This document shows, in pieces, positions 39,207-47,514 of a stretch of DNA of 64,000 bases. The number at the start of each line of letters is the position of its first letter. Within the stretch, counting starts at the first letter, position 1. The translations under genes and the position numbers were made by a program. The notes under the pieces were generated by a model. That model made no database searches. It worked only from the letters and a program-made list of their open reading frames with translations, and was not told where the DNA came from. The DNA is from DASREM01 sp035652095 (lineage in GTDB: Bacteria; Acidobacteriota; Terriglobia; Terriglobales; Acidobacteriaceae). The stretch lies in contig DASREM010000055.1 of assembly GCA_035652095.1 (NCBI GenBank), positions 310,001 to 374,000 on the forward strand, in the 5' to 3' direction.

Positions 39207-41996
39207 CTACTTGGTTCGTCCACCCTCAACTTTCAGCTTGTCACTGGCCGCCGCCTGGGCTGCCGCAAGCCTTGCCGTCAGCACGCGGAAGGGCGAGCAG
39301 GAAACATAGTTGAGTCCCACCTGGTGGCAGAATTCGACCGAGGAAGGCTCGCCGCCGTGCTCGCCGCAAATTCCAACCTTCAGGTTCGAACGCGTCTTGC
39401 GCCCGCGCTCGGTGGCCATTTTCACCAGTTGTCCCACGCCTTCACGGTCGAGTACGGCAAAGGGGTCCTGCTTCAGAATTCCCTTCTCCAGGTAGGTGGG
39501 AAGGACCTTGTTGAAGTCGTCGCGCGAGATGCCCATGGTGGTCTGGGTAAGGTCGTTGGTGCCGAACGAGAAAAATTGCGCTTCTTTCGCAATCTCGTCC
39601 GCCACCAGGGCAGCACGGGGAAGTTCGATCATGGTCCCGACCAGGTAGGGAACGGTCGTCTCCTTCTCTTTGAAGACTTCGTCCGCGACCCGGTTCACAA
39701 TTTCCGCCTGGTTCGCCATTTCCTTCAGAGTTGCAGTCAGTGGAATCATCACCTCGGGATGCACCTTGACGCCGTCCTTGGCCACGGCAACCGCTGCTTC
39801 AAAAATGGCCCGCGCCTGCATCTCGGTGATCTCAGGATAGGTGATTCCGAGCCTGCAACCGCGATGTCCGAGCATGGGGTTCATCTCGTGCAACTGCTGC
39901 ACGCGCGCAAGCAGCTTTGGCAGGACCTTTTTCAAATCGCCGACAGCATTGGCTCCGTAGTCGTGGTACTTCTGCACCAATTCTTTTTTCTGCCTGCCGT
40001 CGGTGTGGGGCAGATTCGCAATGTCTACCATCAAATCTTCCCGGCTGGGAAGAAACTCGTGCAAAGGAGGATCCAGGGTGCGAATGGTAACCGGGAACCC
40101 GTCCATAGCGCGAAACACCCCGATGAAGTCATTGCGCTGCAATGGCAACAATTTCTTCAACGCGGCGCGACGCGCCTTTTCGTTGTCGGCAAGAATCATG
40201 GCGCGCATGTGCTTGATCTTCTGCTCGCCAAAGAACATGTGCTCGGTGCGGCACAGGCCAATTCCTTCGGCTCCGAATGCGCGGGCCTGGATCGCGTCGC
40301 GGGGAATGTCGGCATTCGCTCTCACGCCCAAAGTCCGGAACGGGTCCGCCCAACTCATGAATTTGAGCATCTCCGGATCATCGGGTTTGGGAGGCAGAGT
40401 GTTCAACCTGCCCTTAATTACACGGCCAGTCGTGCCATCGAGCGAGATCCAGTCTCCTTCTTTAAACACCTGGCCTTTGACACGCATCTCGCGCCTCTTC
40501 TCGTCGACTTCGATGTCGCCGGCGCCGGCCACACAGCATTTGCCCATGCCACGCGTAACCACCGCGGCGTGGCTGGTCATGCCACCTCGCGAGGTAAGAA
40601 TGCCTTTGGCGACTTCCATGCCGTGAATGTCTTCGGGAGTGGTCTCGGCGCGCACCAGAATGACGGGCATAGTCTTTCCATGCCCCGCCTTGGCCACGGC
40701 GTCATCGGCGGTAAACACGATCTGTCCCACCGCGGCTCCCGGCGATGCAGGAAGTCCCTTGGCCAACACCTCGACGTTCACGCCCTTCTCTTCGAGGCGC
40801 GGAACCAGGAAGTCGTACAACTGGTTGGGATCGACCCGGAAGATGGCCTCCTCTTTCGTGATCAGTCCTTCCTCCACCATCTGAATGGCGACGCGCACCG
40901 CGGCCAGCCCCGTACGCTTTCCATTGCGGGTCTGAAGCATGTACAGCTTGCCGTCCTGGATGGTGAATTCGAAGTCCTGCATGTCCTTGTAGTGCTTTTC
41001 CAGTCGCGTGGTGATATCGCGAAGCTGGTTGTAGACAGCGGGCATGATCTTCTCGAGTTCGAGAATGTGAACGGGCGTGCGCACGCCGGAGACAACATCT
41101 TCGCCCTGTGCGTTCAGCAGAAACTCGCCATAAAATTCCTTGTCGCCGATGGCGGGGTTGCGAGTGAAGCCCACACCCGTGCCGCTGGTATCGCCAAGGT
41201 TCCCGAACACCATGGCCTGCACGTTCACCGCGGTGCCAAGATCGTCAGAGATGTTGTTGATGCGGCGATAGTGCTTGGCGCGATCGTTCTGCCAGGAACG
41301 GAACACGGCATCCCGGGCCATGACCAGCTGCTCATGCGGGTCCTGCGGGAAATCGCGCTTGGCGTGCTTCTTCACCACCTTCTTGTATTCGTCAATGACT
41401 TCTTTCAGCGCCCTGGCATCGAGATCGGTATCCAGCTTGGCTTTCCTTTGCTTTTTCTTGGCGTCGAACACGTCCTCGAATTCAGACTTCTCGATCTCCA
41501 GTACCACATTGCCGAACATCTGAATCAGGCGGCGATAGGAATCGTAGGCGAAACGTGGATTGTTGGTCCTTTTCGCGAGCGCCTCAACGCTTTCGTCGTT
41601 TAAGCCGAGATTCAAAATGGTGTCCATCATGCCAGGCATCGAGAACTTGGCGCCGGAACGAACGCTGACCAGCAGAGGATTGTCCCCTTTGCCAAGCCTT
41701 TGGCCCTGGAGCTTTTCAAGGTGCTGCAACGCCTGCTCCATCTGCTCATCCACTTCGCGGGAAACCGCGTTGCGCCGCATGTATTCCCGGCAAGCCTCGG
41801 TCTGAATGGTGAAGCCGGGAGGGACGGGCAAGCCAGCGTTGGTCATTTCGGCCAGACCAGCACCCTTGCCGCCAAGTTCGTCTTTCATCTTGCCGTTACC
41901 GTCGGCCTTGCCGTCGCCGAAGAAATAAACATATTTCGTTCCGGCCTTCTTTTCCGTTTTTTCCAGTTCGGTTTCAGGAGCCATCGTGGTTGCCAT
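39207..41996 (-). CDS. ppdK: pyruvate, phosphate dikinase
   Basis: A 929-residue enzyme that interconverts pyruvate, ATP and phosphate with phosphoenolpyruvate, AMP and pyrophosphate. The ATP-grasp part opens with G-G-K-G-A-G-L-A-E-M and contains T-S-G-T-G-V-G-F-T-R-N-P. The swinging phosphohistidine lies in G-G-M-T-S-H-A-A-V-V near residue 475. The C-terminal PEP/pyruvate barrel contains G-I-G-L-C-R-T-E-H-M-F and G-I-C-G-E-H-G-G with the late cysteine in Y-V-S-C-S-P-F. The length is slightly above the usual 870-890 because of an N-terminal extension of about 20 residues. The gene stands alone with its own terminator. Confidence 0.96.
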   Translation of the reverse strand: MATTMAPETELEKTEKKAGTKYVYFFGDGKADGNGKMKDELGGKGAGLAEMTNAGLPVPPGFTIQTEACREYMRRNAVSREVDEQMEQALQHLEKLQGQRLGKGDNPLLVSVRSGAKFSMPGMMDTILNLGLNDESVEALAKRTNNPRFAYDSYRRLIQMFGNVVLEIEKSEFEDVFDAKKKQRKAKLDTDLDARALKEVIDEYKKVVKKHAKRDFPQDPHEQLVMARDAVFRSWQNDRAKHYRRINNISDDLGTAVNVQAMVFGNLGDTSGTGVGFTRNPAIGDKEFYGEFLLNAQGEDVVSGVRTPVHILELEKIMPAVYNQLRDITTRLEKHYKDMQDFEFTIQDGKLYMLQTRNGKRTGLAAVRVAIQMVEEGLITKEEAIFRVDPNQLYDFLVPRLEEKGVNVEVLAKGLPASPGAAVGQIVFTADDAVAKAGHGKTMPVILVRAETTPEDIHGMEVAKGILTSRGGMTSHAAVVTRGMGKCCVAGAGDIEVDEKRREMRVKGQVFKEGDWISLDGTTGRVIKGRLNTLPPKPDDPEMLKFMSWADPFRTLGVRANADIPRDAIQARAFGAEGIGLCRTEHMFFGEQKIKHMRAMILADNEKARRAALKKLLPLQRNDFIGVFRAMDGFPVTIRTLDPPLHEFLPSREDLMVDIANLPHTDGRQKKELVQKYHDYGANAVGDLKKVLPKLLARVQQLHEMNPMLGHRGCRLGITYPEITEMQARAIFEAAVAVAKDGVKVHPEVMIPLTATLKEMANQAEIVNRVADEVFKEKETTVPYLVGTMIELPRAALVADEIAKEAQFFSFGTNDLTQTTMGISRDDFNKVLPTYLEKGILKQDPFAVLDREGVGQLVKMATERGRKTRSNLKVGICGEHGGEPSSVEFCHQVGLNYVSCSPFRVLTARLAAAQAAASDKLKVEGGRTK

Positions 41997-42069
41997 AATT
42001 ATCAGTCCTTTACTTGTAAGAATTCGAACCCAACGCCGGCGTCCCGCCGGAAAAATCTGGAGCCAGGAT

Positions 42070-44214
42070 TCAGCTCTTGCCTTCGGTCACAATTTCGGAA
42101 AAATCTGCGATGGTCGAGAACTCGCGGAGCAGGCTCGCGAGCAGCGCCAACCGGTTGGCGCGAACCCCTTCGTCATCAACCATGACCATCACTTTGTCGA
42201 AGAATGTATCGAGGGTCGGTCGAACCGTTGAGAGAAGGAGGAGTGCCTCAAGATAGTCCTTTTGATTTCGAGAACTCTCAACTCTTGGAGCCATTTTCTC
42301 GACCTGAGCCGCGAGCATTTTTTCTTCGAGTTGGGCATCAGCAAAATATTGGAAACTTTCGGCGGGCTTAATTCCTTTTTCTGCAGCCTGCCTGAGAATG
42401 TTTCTCATTCGTTTGGATGCTGCGGCGATTGCCTGAAAATCGGGCATATCTTTCACCTGCTTCACAGCATCGGCTCTCGCGATCGTACCGAGGATGTCGA
42501 AATGATCTGAGCTCAATACCGCACTCACAACGTCATAGGAATAACCCTTAAACTCACGAAGATAGAACGTTAATCGTTCGAAGATGAGAATGTTAAGGTC
42601 GAGCCAAATATCGCTTTGGCTTTTCATTTTTTGGGCTGCTGCCGAATGTTGATACGCAGCGAGCGCATCGCCAAACAATTCGTCCAGTCTAAGGGGCAAC
42701 TTGTATTCAGCGATAATGCGCACAATGGCATTCGCCTGGCGGCGCAGGGCGAACGGGTCCTTGGAACCGCTGGGGACCAGTCCCAGGCCGAACATCCCTG
42801 CAATACTGTCAGCCTTATCGCCGATTGACAGCACCGCTCCTTCGATCGTCCGCGGCAGGGTGTCTTCCATCGATTCCGGCTTGTACTGGTCGTAAATCGC
42901 ATCGGCGATGGAGATCCGAGTTGCCACGGGCAGGTCGGGATCAAGCTGCTGCACTCGCGCGTACAGGCCCCCAACGATCCCTTGCAGCTCGGTGAATTCC
43001 TTCACCAATTCCGTTGTCAGGTCGGTCTTTGCCAGGCAGGCAGCCTTGTGCACCACGCCGGGTCGAACCTGCATCCCGTTGCGGCGGACAATTTCCGAGA
43101 TCCAGCTGCACAAACGCTGTACCCGCTGGGCTTTGTCGTAATAGCTGCCCAGGTCCTTTTGAAAGGTTACATGACGCAGCCATTCCATGCGCTCGCGCAG
43201 GGGATGTTTCTGATCCGTCTGCCAGAAAAAGCGGGCGTCGTTGAAGCGCGCGCGCAAGACGCGTTCATGGCCATGACGAATCGTTCCATCGGGATCGCCG
43301 TCGGTATTGAGTACGGCAAGAAAGTGCGGAAGAAGCTTGCCGCTGGCGTCCTCGAGCGCGAAGTACTTCTGGTGATCGCGCATCACTGTAACCAGAACTT
43401 CTTCCGGCAACTCCAGATATTCGGGATCGAAGTTTCCCAACAGGGCGGAGGGAAACTCGGTCAAATGGACCACCGTGTCCAGTAGCTCACGATCTTCTCG
43501 CCAGCGCGCGCCGGCAATGTTGCGCGCGGCCGCATCGAGCGCTTTCCTGATCTGTTGCAGGCGCTCCTCTGAACTCAGGACTTTTGCCCGGCGCAGGCTC
43601 TCGACGTAAGCCGCCGCCCGCGAAACCTGGACTGGGCCGGGGGAGAGGATTCTGTGTCCCTGCGAGGCATTTCCCGCCGCAACGCCGTCAAATTCAAGCG
43701 GAACCACTTCCCCGTCGAGCATGGCCACGAGCCATCGCACCGGCCGCACGAAGCGCTCGCTGGGCTTGCGCCAATACATGTTCTTCGGCCAATAGATACC
43801 GCCCAGCTCCCTGGGAAGCATTTCACAAAGAATGTCGCTGGCGGCCCGCCCCTTCTTTTTTACGGTGGCCGCGAGGTATTCACCCTTGGGGGTGCTGATT
43901 CTCTGAAGGTCCGCCAGCGGGATGCCGACCTTTTTTGCGAACGCCAGCGCGGGCGCCGCGGGAACGCCATCTTTGTAGGCGACCTTGGTAGAAGGTCCCA
44001 TGACCTGCTCTTCCACATCGGGTTGGACAGCGGCCAGGCCCGAAGCAATCAGGCTTAACCGGCGAGGCGTGGAAAAACGCACCACGTTTGCCGATGCCGT
44101 CAGACGTTCCCGGCTCAGCAACTCACCCACTCGGCGTCCCAGTTCCTGCGACGCGCCCTCGATCATGCGCGCGGGGATCTCTTCGCATCCAATTTCGAGT
44201 AAAAAGTCAGCCAT
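42070..44214 (-). CDS. glyS: glycyl-tRNA synthetase, beta subunit
   Basis: A 714-residue protein with the typical start F-L-L-E-I-G-C-E-E-I-P-A-R and Y-W-P-K-N-M-Y-W, plus a C-terminal anticodon-binding region (about 600-700). It binds tRNA-Gly in the alpha2-beta2 bacterial synthetase. The alpha-subunit gene lies just upstream on the same strand, 86 bases away. The length is normal. Confidence 0.95.
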   Translation of the reverse strand: MADFLLEIGCEEIPARMIEGASQELGRRVGELLSRERLTASANVVRFSTPRRLSLIASGLAAVQPDVEEQVMGPSTKVAYKDGVPAAPALAFAKKVGIPLADLQRISTPKGEYLAATVKKKGRAASDILCEMLPRELGGIYWPKNMYWRKPSERFVRPVRWLVAMLDGEVVPLEFDGVAAGNASQGHRILSPGPVQVSRAAAYVESLRRAKVLSSEERLQQIRKALDAAARNIAGARWREDRELLDTVVHLTEFPSALLGNFDPEYLELPEEVLVTVMRDHQKYFALEDASGKLLPHFLAVLNTDGDPDGTIRHGHERVLRARFNDARFFWQTDQKHPLRERMEWLRHVTFQKDLGSYYDKAQRVQRLCSWISEIVRRNGMQVRPGVVHKAACLAKTDLTTELVKEFTELQGIVGGLYARVQQLDPDLPVATRISIADAIYDQYKPESMEDTLPRTIEGAVLSIGDKADSIAGMFGLGLVPSGSKDPFALRRQANAIVRIIAEYKLPLRLDELFGDALAAYQHSAAAQKMKSQSDIWLDLNILIFERLTFYLREFKGYSYDVVSAVLSSDHFDILGTIARADAVKQVKDMPDFQAIAAASKRMRNILRQAAEKGIKPAESFQYFADAQLEEKMLAAQVEKMAPRVESSRNQKDYLEALLLLSTVRPTLDTFFDKVMVMVDDEGVRANRLALLASLLREFSTIADFSEIVTEGKS

Positions 44215-44300
44215 TCAGAAACTCTATTGTCCCAGAAATGGTTACCATGCAATGTGAGCCCGGTCACAGCCGGCGGTTGAGGGGAACCGCGTGGAATTGG

Positions 44301-45293
44301 TCAGGTCACCTGGGCCGGTTCCCTGCTGTCGGACTTGCCCTCGCCCTCCGCGGCTGCGTCGGCCGTTTCTGTCCCCTGTTGGTCCACGAAAGCTTTGGCG
44401 ATGCCGACCGCCAGCGCCCTGACCCGCGCGATCACGCCGACCCGTTCAGTCACCGAAATCGCACCGCGAGCGTCAAGGACGTTGAAAAGGTGCGAGCACT
44501 TAAGGCAAAGATCGTACGCGCTCAACAACGGAAATCGCAGTTTCTCGCGCTCCGATTCTTTTGGCTGTGAGCCGTACTTCTCAAGCAATCCCTTCGCCTC
44601 GGCTTCGCACAATTCGAAGTGCTTCCACGTCTTCTCGACGTCTGCTGCCTCGAAGTTGTACACGGAAAACTGCTGCTCGTCTGCTAACCGGACGTCGCCG
44701 TAGGTCACCTCGCGTCCCGTGTCTGGTTCTCGGGCCCACACAATCTCATAGATCGAGTCCACATCCTGGAGAAAAGCGGCAATCCGCTCCAGGCCGTAGG
44801 TCAATTCCGCCGAGATGGGATCCAGGTCCACGCCTCCACATTGCTGGAAATATGTGAACTGCGTGATCTCCAGGCCATCGAGCATCACCTGCCATCCGAT
44901 GCCCCAGGCCCCCAGCGTCGGCGATTCCCAGTTGTCTTCTTCGAACTTGATGTCGTGCCGCCGCAGGTCAATGCCGATGGCCCGCAGTGACTCGAGATAG
45001 AGATCCTGCACATTCTCCGGCGGAGGCTTCAGGATCACCTGGAGCTGCATGTGTTTGTAAAGGCGGTTGGGGTTTTCGCCGTAACGGCCATCCGCCGGGC
45101 GCCGCGACGGCTGTACGTAGGCCACTTTGTACGGCCGCGGCCCCAACACGCGTAGAAAGGTCTCGGGAGCCATGGTGCCGGCGCCAACTTCGACGTCGTA
45201 GGGCTGCTGCAGCACGCATCCCCGCTCGGCCCAGAAAGTTTGCAGCCGGAGGATGAGTTCCTGGAAGGTCAGCGAGTTGGATTTGGTCGTCAA
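44301..45293 (-). CDS. glyQ: glycyl-tRNA synthetase, alpha subunit
   Basis: A 330-residue class II catalytic subunit. Motif-like segments include W-A-E-R-G-C-V-L-Q-Q-P-Y-D, G-A-G-T-M-A-P-E-T-F and Y-V-Q-P-S-R-R-P-x-D-G-R-Y, all highly conserved in GlyQ. It activates glycine with ATP. The last 25 residues are an acidic, alanine-rich tail beyond the usual end. It is followed by glyS and preceded by recO on the same strand, probably one operon. Confidence 0.96.
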   Translation of the reverse strand: MTTKSNSLTFQELILRLQTFWAERGCVLQQPYDVEVGAGTMAPETFLRVLGPRPYKVAYVQPSRRPADGRYGENPNRLYKHMQLQVILKPPPENVQDLYLESLRAIGIDLRRHDIKFEEDNWESPTLGAWGIGWQVMLDGLEITQFTYFQQCGGVDLDPISAELTYGLERIAAFLQDVDSIYEIVWAREPDTGREVTYGDVRLADEQQFSVYNFEAADVEKTWKHFELCEAEAKGLLEKYGSQPKESEREKLRFPLLSAYDLCLKCSHLFNVLDARGAISVTERVGVIARVRALAVGIAKAFVDQQGTETADAAAEGEGKSDSREPAQVT

Positions 45294-45348
45294 AGATTTC
45301 CTGCCCGCGATGAAGGCCCGGTCGTTGGTTGCCGCTCAGAGTTACCAG

Positions 45349-46092
45349 CTAAATGCTAATCTTCTCCAGCATCCCTGCCGTCACCAGTTTCTTCTCAATG
45401 TGACGCTGCAGGGTTTGCACCAGAAACTTACGCAGGTCGGACGCCAGGTCCTTCTGCCACGGAATGCTCGCAAAACTCGCCAGCGGGGCCCGTAACATCT
45501 GCGTCGCCATGGCCCTGGAATCCGCCGTAATCTCAGACGAAGCCAGGCGCTTGTCTTCGACGCACATCAGCCCGTCTGCCAGAGCGTGATGGAAAGCCCT
45601 GCTTCCGTTCAGTGTACGGCCACAAATCACGCACTCTGAAAGATCCGGCAAGTACCCCATCAGCCGCGTCATCCAAAGTTCGAAATAGGTGACCGGCATC
45701 CAGACTTCGGAACCACGTAGACCGTTCAGCACCGAAAGACTGAGCCGGAACACGGCATCATTGGCTTCGCGGTCGGGCAACAACTCATCCAGAAGCTCCG
45801 CCACCAGGCCCAACGCGACCGCCCGCGGATAACTCACCTCGCTGGCCAGCGGCGATTCCAGTACCTCGCAGGAGTCCAGCCTCGCCAGTTCCTGCCGCTC
45901 GCGGTCGTCATAATAAGCTCTGACGTAGGTCAAAGGTTCCAGTGCGCCGCCGAAACGCTTCTTCGACTTCTTCGCCGCCCGGGCGACGCCGCGAACTTTG
46001 CCTTCCAACCGGGTAAACAGCGTCACCAGCAGATCGGACTCTCGCAACGGGTAGGTGCGGAGGACGATCGCTTCCGACTCCTTCAGTGCCAT
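45349..46092 (-). CDS. recO: DNA repair protein RecO
   Basis: A 247-residue protein with an N-terminal OB fold (V-L-R-T-Y-P-L-R-E-S-D-L-L-V-T-L-F-T) and a helical domain with a cysteine cluster (C-V-I-C-G, then a later C in L-M-C-V-E), as in zinc-binding RecO. It loads RecA on SSB-coated DNA with RecR in gap repair. It lies upstream of glyQ on the same strand with 55 bases between them. Confidence 0.93.
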   Translation of the reverse strand: MALKESEAIVLRTYPLRESDLLVTLFTRLEGKVRGVARAAKKSKKRFGGALEPLTYVRAYYDDRERQELARLDSCEVLESPLASEVSYPRAVALGLVAELLDELLPDREANDAVFRLSLSVLNGLRGSEVWMPVTYFELWMTRLMGYLPDLSECVICGRTLNGSRAFHHALADGLMCVEDKRLASSEITADSRAMATQMLRAPLASFASIPWQKDLASDLRKFLVQTLQRHIEKKLVTAGMLEKISI

Positions 46093-46167
46093 GGAAACCC
46101 AGCAGGGTAATTTTTGATTGTAATGGAGTGCAGTGAGGATGGAAAGAAGAGGGGGTTGGACTCGCCC

Positions 46168-46274
46168 TTGGTCGTTGGTCGTTGGCTTTTGGCTTATGGC
46201 CTCGATGGTTGGTATTCGATCACCTCAATCCTTCGGATCTCAGTGCCAACGATCAATGACCGGCGACCAACGAC
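46168..46274. repeat. degenerate inverted repeat of a GTCGTTGG unit
   Basis: The stretch 46168-46186 carries the unit GTCGTTGG twice, and 46245-46274 holds degenerate reverse-complement copies (GCCAACGATCAATGAC, CGACCAACGAC). The pair flanks about 60 bases between recO and the secreted-protein gene. It may be a dispersed intergenic repeat; I cannot see other copies here. Confidence 0.45.
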
Positions 46275-46280
46275 TCTTAA

Positions 46281-46958
46281 TTATTTTGCGGCCCCTCTTG
46301 CCAGGGCGCCTAGCGAACCCGGAGTGCTTGCGTCCGCCGCGCCAGTTCTCTGCCCTGCCAGGATGGCTTTGTTGGGAGTATTTTCGTACGCGTACCCACT
46401 GATGTGCGCCTTGAGGTTCGCAGGCTGGGCGCGAACACTCATCCTCACCCATGCATAGTGGGTTTGCCCGCTGATCTTGAACTTGAGTCCAAGGAAGTGG
46501 TTCTGCACGTTGCTCCACACGCCTTTGTAAGCATTGGCGTTGGCTACTTCGATGATGACCCCGTCGGTGTTGAGCAACTTGCCGGGAATTTTGTCGCCCT
46601 GATTCAGCGCGGCAGCATACGAGCAATACGTGCCCAGAGTTCCCACACAGGTTTTGACGAATTGAATGGCTTCGCCGGCGCCGGTGACATTGATGGCCAT
46701 GAATGCGTTGTAAACGCCATCGCCGTAGCCCTTGATGGTGAAGTCGGGAATTCCGTCATTGTTGAGATCGAGGTTGAAGGTGCTGCCCGGCGCCCCGGTG
46801 GTTATATTAGCCGGGGTGAAAATGACCTCGGCATTTGCGGGCTGTGACAGTGATAGCAAGGTCACTCCCGCCGCGCTGGCCGCGAGTGCATAGTAGTTCA
46901 GCCCCTTGTTCAAGGATTCTGCAATCACGGACGACTTTCGCCGCGGAGATCGCTTCAT
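46281..46958 (-). CDS. secreted hypothetical protein (225 aa)
   Basis: The start is placed at ATG 46958, which has GGAG six bases upstream; ATG 46970 adds four residues. A long signal peptide (about 1-42) has a basic start R-S-P-R-R-K and a hydrophobic A-L-A-A-S-A-A-G-V-T-L-L-S-L, ending A-N-A. The mature part is beta-rich with a D-L-N-N-D-G-I-P-D-F calcium-type (FG-GAP or dockerin-like) loop. The C-terminus reads P-G-S-L-G-A-L-A-R-G-A-A-K, which resembles the start of PEP-CTERM-like sorting tails in acidobacteria but lacks the membrane helix. The function is unknown. Confidence 0.6.
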   Translation of the reverse strand: MKRSPRRKSSVIAESLNKGLNYYALAASAAGVTLLSLSQPANAEVIFTPANITTGAPGSTFNLDLNNDGIPDFTIKGYGDGVYNAFMAINVTGAGEAIQFVKTCVGTLGTYCSYAAALNQGDKIPGKLLNTDGVIIEVANANAYKGVWSNVQNHFLGLKFKISGQTHYAWVRMSVRAQPANLKAHISGYAYENTPNKAILAGQRTGAADASTPGSLGALARGAAK

Positions 46959-47090
46959 CGTGTGCTCCATGATCGAAAGCCTTGGGCGGGGGTCGACTTC
47001 GCGATCAGTTGGAAAACGCTGCGGAGTTTAGTCTGGATGTCATTCAATCGTCAACGTGAAAAAGATTGCACGATGGGTGCCATGAGACAG

Positions 47091-47126
47091 CAAAACAAAG
47101 GCGCACTCCGAACACAAGAGTGCGCC
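47091..47126 (-). terminator. Rho-independent terminator of the ferredoxin gene
   Basis: A perfect nine-base stem GGCGCACTC / GAGTGCGCC (47100-47108 and 47118-47126) is followed on the minus strand by TTTGTTTTG. It starts 20 bases after the ferredoxin stop codon. Confidence 0.8.
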
Positions 47127-47145
47127 GTTCCGATCAATCGAAGTC

Positions 47146-47406
47146 TTAGCGCCCGTAGTACGCGGCGTTGCGCTCAGTGAAGGCTTTCCATTTTTCCGGC
47201 AGGTCATCGAGAGCGAAGATCGCCGAGACCGGACACACGGGTACGCAGGCGCCGCAGTCAATGCATTCCACGGGATCGATGTAGAGCATCTCTTCGCTGG
47301 CGTGTGCCTCTTCATCCTTTTTGGGATGGATGCAATCCACCGGGCATGCATCGACGCAGGCGGTGTCCTTGGTGCCAATGCACGGTTCTGCAATCACATA
47401 GGCCAT
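47146..47406 (-). CDS. 7Fe-type ferredoxin
   Basis: From ATG 47406 (AGGAG about ten bases upstream) the protein has 86 residues. The first cluster motif is C-x7-C-x3-C-P-x2-C and the second is C-x2-C-x2-C-x3-C-P, the pattern of FdxA-like [3Fe-4S][4Fe-4S] ferredoxins. An alpha-helical tail ends N-A-A-Y-Y-G-R. It is a small cytoplasmic electron carrier. The frame is open up to 47451, but those residues are not family-like. It has its own terminator. Confidence 0.92.
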   Translation of the reverse strand: MAYVIAEPCIGTKDTACVDACPVDCIHPKKDEEAHASEEMLYIDPVECIDCGACVPVCPVSAIFALDDLPEKWKAFTERNAAYYGR

Positions 47407-47514
47407 ATGCTGTCTGTCTCCTGAAAATAACGAAACTTTTGAGAACCGCACATTCTAGCAAGAATGGCTTGTTGGGTACAGGGCCGGACAGCAGAGCGCT
47501 GCTTCTCGGTTCTG

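Noticed and set aside
39324..41603. A 759-codon open frame on the plus strand
   Set aside because: It lies opposite the ppdK gene, which is unambiguous by motif; long antisense frames are common in GC-rich coding DNA.
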